Below, piece by piece: positions 1 through 5,577 of a DNA stretch of 6,725 nucleotides. Each line of letters starts with the position of its first letter. The first letter of the stretch is position 1. Below the pieces are notes generated by a model. It was not told the DNA's origin and ran no database searches. It worked only from the letters and a program-made list of their open reading frames with translations. The position numbers and the translations under genes were made by a program. Where the stretch lies: positions 1-6,725 of the forward strand of contig JAEZDR010000094.1 in the NCBI GenBank assembly GCA_023433265.1, in the 5' to 3' direction. The stretch is from Bacteroidota bacterium (GTDB lineage Bacteria; Bacteroidota; Bacteroidia; Chitinophagales; Chitinophagaceae).

Positions 1-249
1 GCTTACAAGTTTGCCTTCTACCTGCACGGCGCTACCTTTTTGAAACAGTTTTTCGGCTACCTCTGCTGTCTTGCCCCAGGCCACTATGTTGTGCCAATAG
101 GTCTGGCTTACTTTCTCGCCTTTCTTATTCGTATAGTTCTCATTCACTGCAAGGCTGAGTCTTGCCATCTTCTGCCCGGTGCTTACTGTCCTGATTTCAG
201 GTGCGCTACCTAAATTTCCTACCAGTTGTACTTTGTTTCTCGGGTTCAT
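1..249 (-). CDS. ssb: Single-strand DNA-binding protein, N-terminal part (cut by left edge)
   Basis: SSB binds single-stranded DNA during replication, repair and recombination, usually as a tetramer of OB-folds. Reading the minus strand from the ATG at 249 gives 83 open codons to the window edge. They start MNPRNKVQLVGNLGSAPEIR and contain the SSB signature segments RLSLAVNENYTNKKGEK (30-46) and TYWHNIVAWGKTAEVAEKL (50-68), with tryptophans 52 and 58, then KGSAVQVEGKL (71-81). This is most of the OB-fold; the rest of the fold and the usual acidic C-terminal tail lie outside the window. The ATG is chosen because family members begin only a few residues before the N-x-V-x-L-x-G-x-L/V-G motif. 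No Shine-Dalgarno is visible, which is normal in Bacteroidota. It is divergent from the zinc-ribbon gene at 400. Whether it is the main chromosomal SSB or a second paralogue cannot be decided from the fragment. Confidence 0.93.
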   Translation of the reverse strand, partial: MNPRNKVQLVGNLGSAPEIRTVSTGQKMARLSLAVNENYTNKKGEKVSQTYWHNIVAWGKTAEVAEKLFQKGSAVQVEGKLVS

Positions 250-399
250 AACCTATATTTTAAATTGTTCTGAATGCTTAGTGTCAATTGCTACACAAAT
301 GTGGGTTAGCCTTGAAAGCATAGCCGGAGATTAGCCATGTACTTACGGAAATAAGCGATTATAAACGTTTAGTAATCGGATAATAAGTACCTTTCTACC
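250..399. promoter_or_regulatory. Divergent intergenic region (ssb / zinc-ribbon gene)
   Basis: These 150 bp separate two divergent genes and so should hold both promoters. A perfect 10-bp palindrome, TAAACGTTTA, lies at 362-371 and could be a dimer operator or chance in AT-rich DNA. For ssb, the minus strand at 303-296 reads CACATTTG, one mismatch from the Bacteroidota -7 element TAnnTTTG, without a convincing -33 TTTG partner. For the zinc-ribbon gene, TACCTTTC at 388-395 is also one mismatch from the consensus, but it sits so close to the ATG at 400 that the transcript would be almost leaderless. Neither promoter call is firm. Confidence 0.4.
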
Positions 400-807
400 A
401 TGGAAACTGCTGAGAAAACCTGTCTTAGCTGTTCAAAACCGTTAAGGGGCAGGAGTGATAAGAAATTCTGTGACGACTACTGCCGCAGCAGCTATAACAA
501 CAAACAACACGGGGTAGAAGGCCCTGAAGTAAAGGCCATCAACACGGCACTTAAGAAAAACCGGCGCATACTTGCCGACCTGCTGGGAGGAGATGAGTTA
601 ACCCGCTGCAGCAAATCGAAGCTTTTGGAAAAAGGCTTCCAGTTTAAGTATCTCACCCACCACATCATGAATAAAAAAGGTAACACCTACAATTTCTGTT
701 ATGAATATGGATACCTGCCGCTCGAAATGGAGCAGGTGCTTGTGGTAAAGCAAACGGAACGGAAAGCAAGTGTTGTGCACCGGCAGGAAACGGCATCGGC
801 TGAATAG
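400..807 (+). CDS. Small zinc-ribbon protein of unknown function
   Basis: This 135-aa soluble protein has no signal peptide or membrane segment. The N-terminus carries a CxxC-x12-CxxxC cluster (C8, C11, C24, C28, within CLSCSKPLRGRSDKKFCDDYC), which should bind one zinc ion. A basic helical stretch follows (about 44-62, with KKNRR). The C-terminal part has SKLLEKGFQFKYLTHH (73-88) and an aromatic patch, GNTYNFCYEYGYLPLE. I recall similar small proteins in other Bacteroidota, always hypothetical, but cannot name the family with certainty. The start is firm: the next in-frame upstream ATG (337) runs into a stop five codons later, and the first cysteine pair lies just inside the chosen start. 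The zinc ribbon, the basic helix and the divergent ssb neighbour make a nucleic-acid role plausible, but that is inference. The tail after about residue 118 is polar and probably disordered. Confidence 0.82.
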   Translation: METAEKTCLSCSKPLRGRSDKKFCDDYCRSSYNNKQHGVEGPEVKAINTALKKNRRILADLLGGDELTRCSKSKLLEKGFQFKYLTHHIMNKKGNTYNFCYEYGYLPLEMEQVLVVKQTERKASVVHRQETASAE

Positions 808-826
808 GCAGCTCTTTGTAAGCTGC
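808..826 (+). terminator. Weak stem-loop just after the zinc-ribbon gene
   Basis: GCAGCT (808-813) pairs perfectly with AGCTGC (821-826) around a 7-nt loop, directly after the TAG stop codon at 805-807. There is no T-tract after it, so it would be a poor intrinsic terminator. It could be a 3'-end stabilising hairpin or chance. It is listed because it is the only candidate 3'-end signal for this gene. Confidence 0.25.
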
Positions 827-962
827 TGTACAACCTCCGATCTTTCTTGTGACCTGTAGTGGAACCTGATCGGTAACCAACTACTAACCCAATCTGTCCT
901 ATACCTCCCATCTGTCCAATTTACGTCATCATCATTCAAACTTCTGCCAAGGTAGGGGAGAA

Positions 963-1116
963 GGTACTGTGACAGTGCTGGAGGAGTGCTGATGCCGTGG
1001 AGATGAAGTGGAGACGTAGTGCTAATCGAGTGCTAGTCGAGTGCTGTTCGAGTGCTAATCGGGTGCTAATCGAGTCCTAATCGATTGCTAATCAAGTACT
1101 ACTGTAGTGCTGATGT
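963..1116. repeat. Tandem array of degenerate 11-bp units, consensus AGTGCTAATCG
   Basis: Fourteen consecutive 11-bp units can be laid out without a single indel, starting at 963, 974, 985, 996, 1007, 1018, 1029, 1040, 1051, 1062, 1073, 1084, 1095 and 1106. A partial unit (AGTG) follows at 1117. The core of six units at 1018-1083 matches AGTGCTAATCG with zero to two mismatches each: AGTGCTAATCG, AGTGCTAGTCG, AGTGCTGTTCG, AGTGCTAATCG, GGTGCTAATCG, AGTCCTAATCG. The outer units decay but keep the phase (for example AGTGCTGATGC at 985 and AGTGCTGATGT at 1106). T at unit position 3 is kept in all 14. Eleven is not a multiple of three, and consensus units carry TAA forward and TAG in reverse, so the array is not coding. 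The function is unknown; the period is near one helical turn. Confidence 0.9.
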
Positions 1117-1206
1117 AGTGGTGTTTTTCCTACGCACTGGTACCCGGTTTCGTCCTGCCAATAAGCTTTTTGGTGTATCGTTTTTTTCTCACGCAAACGT
1201 GGTGGA

Positions 1207-1214
1207 TAGGTTTG
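1207..1214 (+). promoter_or_regulatory. Candidate Bacteroidota -7 promoter element of the barrel gene
   Basis: TAGGTTTG is an exact match to the Bacteroidota primary-sigma -7 consensus TAnnTTTG. A T-run ending TTTC at 1185-1188 sits 18 bp upstream where a -33 TTTG is expected, so the -33 part is imperfect. Transcription would begin at about 1219, leaving a leader of some 35-40 nt before the ATG at 1256. This fits the 1256 start and argues against any start upstream of about 1219. The 11-bp array ends about 90 bp upstream of this element. Confidence 0.55.
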
Positions 1215-1255
1215 TACTGTCAATAATCAAACCGCATAAACTAAACATCACTCTT

Positions 1256-3709
1256 ATGAAATTACTTCTATTTCTCCTCGCTGCTTTGCTAATGGTTCCT
1301 GCCGCTGCACAGGTAAATGGTTCCGTATTGGATGCAGATGGCAAACCGTTAGGCCAGGTGTCGCTGGCCTTAATGAAAGACACTTCAGTCATTAAACTGG
1401 CAGCAAGTAAAAGCGACGGCAGCTACAGCTTCGCGGTCACAGCACCGGGTAGCTATTTTGTGAAAGCTACGCATGTGGGATTTGCAGCTGCAAGGTCAGC
1501 GGCTTTTGTCCTGTTTGGCCAACCAGTGACTGTGCCCGCAATCAGGTTGGAAAAATCTGCTTCCTCCTTGCAAGGTGTAACGGTTACCGCAAGGAAACCC
1601 ATGATAGAAGTGAAGGGCGACAAAACCATTTTGAATGTGGAAGGAACCATCAACGCTATTGGTTCAGATGCGCTAGACCTCCTGCGTAAAAGTCCCGGCG
1701 TAACGGTTGACAAAGACGATAATCTTAGCATTAGCGGTAAGAACGGTGTGCAGGTTTTCATAGACGGGAAGCCAAGCCCGCTTGCAGGTAACGACCTGGC
1801 GAACTATCTCAAGACCATGCAAAGTGCACAAATTGAAGCCATAGAGGTTATCACTAATCCCTCAGCAAAATATGAGGCAGCCGGAAACGCAGGCATCATC
1901 AACATAAGGCTGAAGAAGGATAAAAGCATGGGTACCAATGGTAGCGCGAATATGGGGTACAATGTGAGCACCTACGCAAGGTATAATGGCGGGCTGTCAA
2001 TAAATCACCGTAACAGCCGCATGAATATCTATGGCAATTACAACTACAACAACATGCAGATGGAGAGTAATTTGCATCTTTATCGCAGCGTGGCAGATAC
2101 ACTGTTCCGGCAACAGAGCCGCATCCTTTTTCAAAACAGCGGTCATAACTTTAAAACAGGCATGGATTATACCATGAACAAACGTTCAAGTTTTGGTATG
2201 GTAGTCTCCGGCAATTTTGGCAGCCCGCATGTAAACAACACGAGTACAACGCCAATCGTAAGCCTGGAGAACAGTATGGTTGACAGGATATTAGTGGCAG
2301 ACAATCAAACCCGCATGAAGCGTAATAACATTAACTACAATGTAAACTACAATTTCAACGGCAGCAATGGAAGTACCTTTTCCTTCAATGCAGACTACGC
2401 CACCCATAACATGAACAACAACCAACTTCAGCCAAACACATACTACGATGCCGCCGGTGTGACTGTGTTGAATAAGGTGAATTACCAAATGATAACACCC
2501 ACCACTATCAGGATCACTTCTATGAAGTTTGACTATGAAAGCAACCTGGGGAAAGGCAAGCTGTCAGTAGGTGGCAAGAGTGCTTTTGTAAATACTGACA
2601 ATGATTTTCAGCGGTACAATGTGCTTTCTACAGGAACACAGGTAGATTACGACCGTAGCAATCGCTTCACCTATAAAGAGGAGATCCAGGCAGGTTACAC
2701 CAGTTACAGTCAGCCATTCAAGGGAGGTATGTTCCAGGTAGGGCTAAGAATAGAAGAAACAAAGTCGGAAGGAACTTCCAATGGTTTCAAAAAGAATGGA
2801 GGAACTTACGAGGCAACCACCACCGGCTTCAAACGCAGCTATATAGACTACTTTCCTTCAGCCTCTGTTACCTTGAACAAGAATCCAATGAAACAATGGA
2901 GTTTTACTTACAGCAGGCGCATAGACAGGCCGGCTTACCAGGACCTCAATCCTTTTGAGTTTAAGCTGGATGAATATACTTTCCAGAAAGGTAACGTAGC
3001 ACTTCGTCCGCAGTACACGAACAGCTTTGGCATATCGCATACTTATAAGTACAAATTGAACGTATCGCTCAACTACAGCCATGTAAAGGACATCTTCACA
3101 CAGCTTATGGACACTACGGATAAGAGCAAGAGTTTTGTTTCGAAGCAGAACCTTGCCACACAGGATGTGCTTGCACTTAATGTAAGTTACCCTTTCATGT
3201 ACAAGTCTTTTACGTCATTCATAAACTTCAATAGCAATTACAGCCGGTACCATGCCGACTTTGGCGCAGGCCGCAAGATTGACCTCGATGCCTTTGGCTT
3301 AACCTTATTATCGCAAAACAGCTACCGCTTTGGAAAGAACAAAAGCTACACCGCCGAAATGACTGCAATGTTTATGGCGCCTACGGTTTACCAGGGTACG
3401 CTGAGAGCAAAAGCCATGGGTGGGATTGACCTTGGCATTCAAAAGCAAATCATGAAGGGTAAAGCAACGGTAAAAGCTTCGGTAAGCGATGTATTTCAAT
3501 CTATGCGCTTTAGAGGTACCAGCGAATTTGCCGGTCAGAAAACCGCGTTAAACAGCAGTTGGGAAAGCAGGCAGTTTAAGCTAAGTTTCAACTTTAGGTT
3601 TGGCAATGCACAGGTAAAAGCAGCAAAACAAAAGAGCAGCAGCGCCGAAGATGAAAACAAGCGTGTAAATGGCGGCAATGGCGGTATAACACCCGCAATA
3701 GGCCAATAA
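1256..3709 (+). CDS. Outer-membrane beta-barrel protein, TonB-receptor-like (OMP_b-brl_3 type)
   Basis: This 817-aa protein is predicted to sit in the outer membrane. Domains in order: a signal peptide (MKLLLFLLAALLMVPAAAQ, 1-19); a carboxypeptidase-regulatory-like beta-sandwich (about 20-98, with SDGSYSFAVTAPGSYFVKATHVGF); a plug-like domain (about 105-220, with VTARKP, LDLLRKSPGVTVDKDDNLSISG, VQVFIDGKPSPL and IEVITNPSAKYEAAGNAGIINIRLKK); and a long barrel (about 225-783) with alternating aromatic strands and the family motif YSRRIDRPAYQDLNPF near 552-567. The last strand (LSFNFRFG) ends near 783 and is followed by a 34-residue polar tail with AEDENKRV. I see no STN domain and no adjacent SusD-like lipoprotein, so this is not a standard SusCD pair. 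The ligand is unknown; transport, secretion or sensing are all possible. The frame stays open upstream to an ATG at 1085, but those 57 codons lie inside and just after the repeat array and would bury the signal peptide, so 1256 is the real start. Function is assigned at family level only. Confidence 0.9.
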   Translation: MKLLLFLLAALLMVPAAAQVNGSVLDADGKPLGQVSLALMKDTSVIKLAASKSDGSYSFAVTAPGSYFVKATHVGFAAARSAAFVLFGQPVTVPAIRLEKSASSLQGVTVTARKPMIEVKGDKTILNVEGTINAIGSDALDLLRKSPGVTVDKDDNLSISGKNGVQVFIDGKPSPLAGNDLANYLKTMQSAQIEAIEVITNPSAKYEAAGNAGIINIRLKKDKSMGTNGSANMGYNVSTYARYNGGLSINHRNSRMNIYGNYNYNNMQMESNLHLYRSVADTLFRQQSRILFQNSGHNFKTGMDYTMNKRSSFGMVVSGNFGSPHVNNTSTTPIVSLENSMVDRILVADNQTRMKRNNINYNVNYNFNGSNGSTFSFNADYATHNMNNNQLQPNTYYDAAGVTVLNKVNYQMITPTTIRITSMKFDYESNLGKGKLSVGGKSAFVNTDNDFQRYNVLSTGTQVDYDRSNRFTYKEEIQAGYTSYSQPFKGGMFQVGLRIEETKSEGTSNGFKKNGGTYEATTTGFKRSYIDYFPSASVTLNKNPMKQWSFTYSRRIDRPAYQDLNPFEFKLDEYTFQKGNVALRPQYTNSFGISHTYKYKLNVSLNYSHVKDIFTQLMDTTDKSKSFVSKQNLATQDVLALNVSYPFMYKSFTSFINFNSNYSRYHADFGAGRKIDLDAFGLTLLSQNSYRFGKNKSYTAEMTAMFMAPTVYQGTLRAKAMGGIDLGIQKQIMKGKATVKASVSDVFQSMRFRGTSEFAGQKTALNSSWESRQFKLSFNFRFGNAQVKAAKQKSSSAEDENKRVNGGNGGITPAIGQ

Positions 3710-3723
3710 TCATTAAAATAACG

Positions 3724-3749
3724 CCCGGTGTTGTATTTTCAACACCGGG
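3724..3749 (+). terminator. Perfect 10-bp stem-loop between barrel and kinase genes
   Basis: CCCGGTGTTG (3724-3733) pairs without mismatch with CAACACCGGG (3740-3749) around a TATTTT loop. It begins 14 nt after the TAA of the barrel gene and ends 11 nt before the kinase ATG. The bases after it (ATCTTTAAG) are only mildly T-rich, so it could be a partial terminator that lowers kinase and regulator expression, or an mRNA-processing or stabilising hairpin in a common transcript. I find no clear TAnnTTTG promoter in the short gap after it, which favours read-through. Confidence 0.65.
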
Positions 3750-3760
3750 ATCTTTAAGTT

Positions 3761-4852
3761 ATGGAAACGACTACAATAGGTACTACAAGGCGATTCAGGT
3801 TTTGGAATGTTTTCTGGGTTGTACTGGCACTCTTTATATTCCTGTTCATTTTTGGGCTGATGGCTGCATCTATCAATCCCATTGCAAAGGCAGAACTGGA
3901 CAAACACGACTTTCTGGCTTTAAAGAACATTATCAGCCAGGTGGTGTCTTTCACTTTCACGGTGGTCTATTACTACCTCACCCTTAACTTGTTTTATAAA
4001 CTAATGGCGCAAAAGCGCCCTTTTATCGATTATCTTAAAAGAAGCGTAATCATTGTCATCGTACTACTGGTTTATTACTCGCTTTCTTACCTGGGCTTTG
4101 ATGATAGGGAGATAAAGAGCAAGATAACCATCCCGTTGATGGTGTTCTCGTACTTCATTTCCACAGCCTTCTATCTTGGCTTATCTATACTGATAGCCTA
4201 CCTCGTGTATCTCCGCGATGAGAAGAAACAAAACAAGATACTCGAAGAGCAAAAGATGCAATTGGAGTTGGAGAAGTCTGCTGCCAATTTCAACTTCCTG
4301 AAGGCACAGATAAACCCCCACTTCCTGCATAATACACTCAACTTCTTATATGCGAAGTCGCTTCCGTACTCTGAAGAACTTTCAGAAGGCATTCTCACAC
4401 TCAGCGATATTATGCGTTACGCTTTGAGTGAGGGGAATGCGCGTGATGGTAAAGCCCCTCTGAAGGATGAAATAGAGCATATGCAGAACGTGATAAAGAT
4501 CAACCAGCTTCGCTTCAGCAACCAGCTTAATGTTCAGTTTGAAGTGGATGGGAAGGTGAACGGCCAAATGATTATTCCATTTGTTCTAATTACCCTTGTA
4601 GAAAACGCTTTTAAACACGGCGATCTTAAGAACACGGCCTACCCGATAAGCATAAGACTGTCCGTTGAAGAAAAGACGCTGGCGTTTTATTGCAGCAATA
4701 AAAAGAAAACAGGCCCTAAGGAACTATCGACGGGTATTGGGCTCGACAATATAAGGAAGCGGCTGGAGCTGGCTTATGGAAATAACTTCACCTATAACGT
4801 GAAGGATGAAGACGGTTATTATTCAACAGAACTTATCATTACTGCATTATGA
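3761..4852 (+). CDS. Membrane sensor histidine kinase, LytS/YehU family
   Basis: This 363-aa inner-membrane kinase should autophosphorylate and pass phosphate to the regulator encoded next to it. Four hydrophobic segments (about 15-36, 56-80, 94-112 and 124-150) form a small membrane domain with little room for an extracellular sensor. A charged, coiled-coil-like linker follows (151-175). The His_kinase domain has the signature LKAQINPHFLHNTLNFLYA (180-198), with H187 the likely phosphorylated histidine. The ATPase part shows the N-box LVENAFKHG (279-287, N282) and the G-box TGIGLDNIRKRL (324-335). All key motifs look intact, and the length is normal for the family. The ATG at 3761 is the first Met before the first membrane segment and lies just past the hairpin. 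The stop overlaps the regulator start (ATGA), so the two are probably translationally coupled. The stimulus is unknown. The single membrane module and upstream barrel gene make an envelope signal plausible, by inference. Confidence 0.93.
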   Translation: METTTIGTTRRFRFWNVFWVVLALFIFLFIFGLMAASINPIAKAELDKHDFLALKNIISQVVSFTFTVVYYYLTLNLFYKLMAQKRPFIDYLKRSVIIVIVLLVYYSLSYLGFDDREIKSKITIPLMVFSYFISTAFYLGLSILIAYLVYLRDEKKQNKILEEQKMQLELEKSAANFNFLKAQINPHFLHNTLNFLYAKSLPYSEELSEGILTLSDIMRYALSEGNARDGKAPLKDEIEHMQNVIKINQLRFSNQLNVQFEVDGKVNGQMIIPFVLITLVENAFKHGDLKNTAYPISIRLSVEEKTLAFYCSNKKKTGPKELSTGIGLDNIRKRLELAYGNNFTYNVKDEDGYYSTELIITAL

Positions 4853-5571
4853 TTAACTGCATCATTGTTGACGATGAGCAACATGCAATAGATATCCTGG
4901 AACATTACGTGAGGCAGGTGCCGCACCTGGTGCATGCAGGCTCCACAACAAATCCACTGGAAGCGTTGCAGATGGTTGCACAGCAAAAGATTGATCTTGT
5001 TTTTCTTGATATTCATATGCCCGAGCTATCGGGCATTGATTTTATAAAAGCTATTAAGGGCAAGGCTAAAGTGATACTCACTACTGCCTATAGCGAGTTC
5101 GCTTTGGAAAGCTATGAATTGGATGTGGTAGACTACCTGCTAAAGCCGGTTAGGCTGCCAAGATTTTTACAGGCTGTGCAGAAGGCTGCTGCTATAATAG
5201 AAACTCCCGCTGTACCCTCTTTGCCTGAAGATAGCAGCGATGATTACATCTTCGTAAAAACAGAAAGCAAAGGCAAGCTCATCAAGATTAACCTGTCCGA
5301 TATAGATTACATAGAGGGAATGAAGAATTATGTTGCCATTTACCAGGGCAGCGACAAAACGATGGTGCTAACCAGTATGAAGGAATTGGAAGAACGTTTG
5401 CCGCGCAATAAGTTCTTGCGTGTGCACAAAAGTTTCATCATTCCTTTTCAAAAGATTACAGGACTGGAAGGAAACAGGGTCCACATTAAAGGAGTAAAAG
5501 CCGAAATACTGATAGGCGAAAGTTACAAAGCAGAGGTGATGGAACTGGTGCGCACGCGCATGATACAGTAA
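4849..5571 (+). CDS. LytTR-family DNA-binding response regulator
   Basis: This 240-aa cytoplasmic transcription regulator is the partner of the preceding kinase. The receiver domain (1-115) has the acidic pair D8/D9, the phospho-acceptor D54 in LVFLDIHMPELSG, the switch threonine region LTTAY (77-81) and the conserved lysine K99 in YLLKPV. A short variable linker (116-131) leads to a LytTR DNA-binding domain (about 133-238) with the typical DIDYIEGMKNYVAIY (151-165) and KFLRVHKSFIIPFQKI (188-203). LytTR domains bind pairs of short direct repeats about two helical turns apart (general knowledge of AgrA, AlgR and ComE). The start is fixed by the 4-bp overlap with the kinase stop and by the receiver beginning at residue 2. 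Target genes cannot be read from the sequence; the upstream barrel gene is the obvious candidate. No terminator is visible after it. Confidence 0.94.
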   Translation: MINCIIVDDEQHAIDILEHYVRQVPHLVHAGSTTNPLEALQMVAQQKIDLVFLDIHMPELSGIDFIKAIKGKAKVILTTAYSEFALESYELDVVDYLLKPVRLPRFLQAVQKAAAIIETPAVPSLPEDSSDDYIFVKTESKGKLIKINLSDIDYIEGMKNYVAIYQGSDKTMVLTSMKELEERLPRNKFLRVHKSFIIPFQKITGLEGNRVHIKGVKAEILIGESYKAEVMELVRTRMIQ

Positions 5572-5577
5572 AAGAAA

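Larger units (their letters stand above)
808..1255. other. 448-bp non-coding region upstream of the barrel gene
   Basis: I find no credible gene on either strand here. Reverse-strand reading frames overlapping 808-939 are antisense shadows of the zinc-ribbon gene with no recognisable protein pattern. In order, the stretch holds the weak hairpin at 808-826, a pair of ATCTGTCC direct repeats (892-899 and 910-917), the 11-bp-period array (about 963-1116), and the promoter region of the barrel gene (about 1185-1255). The length is large for an intergenic gap in this window, and the array accounts for about a third of it. Confidence 0.7.

Noticed and set aside
255..285. Sigma70-like promoter for ssb (minus-strand TTGACA, 17 bp, TTTAAA)
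   Set aside because: Bacteroidota do not use this consensus, the -10 match is poor, and transcription would begin at the start codon.
388..395. TACCTTTC as the promoter of the zinc-ribbon gene
   Set aside because: One mismatch to TAnnTTTG, and only 4 bp from the ATG, implying an almost leaderless mRNA; too weak for a separate feature.
598..939. Minus-strand reading frame of 113 codons
   Set aside because: It is antisense to the zinc-ribbon gene over most of its length, with no recognisable protein pattern; the sense frame has clear zinc-ligand and conserved motifs.
963..1116. CRISPR array
   Set aside because: Units are 11 bp and contiguous with no spacers; no cas gene is present.
1085..1255. 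N-terminal extension of the barrel protein from an ATG at 1085
   Set aside because: The ATG lies inside the 11-bp repeat array, the extra 57 residues have no domain pattern, they would bury a clear signal peptide, and the likely promoter is downstream of it.
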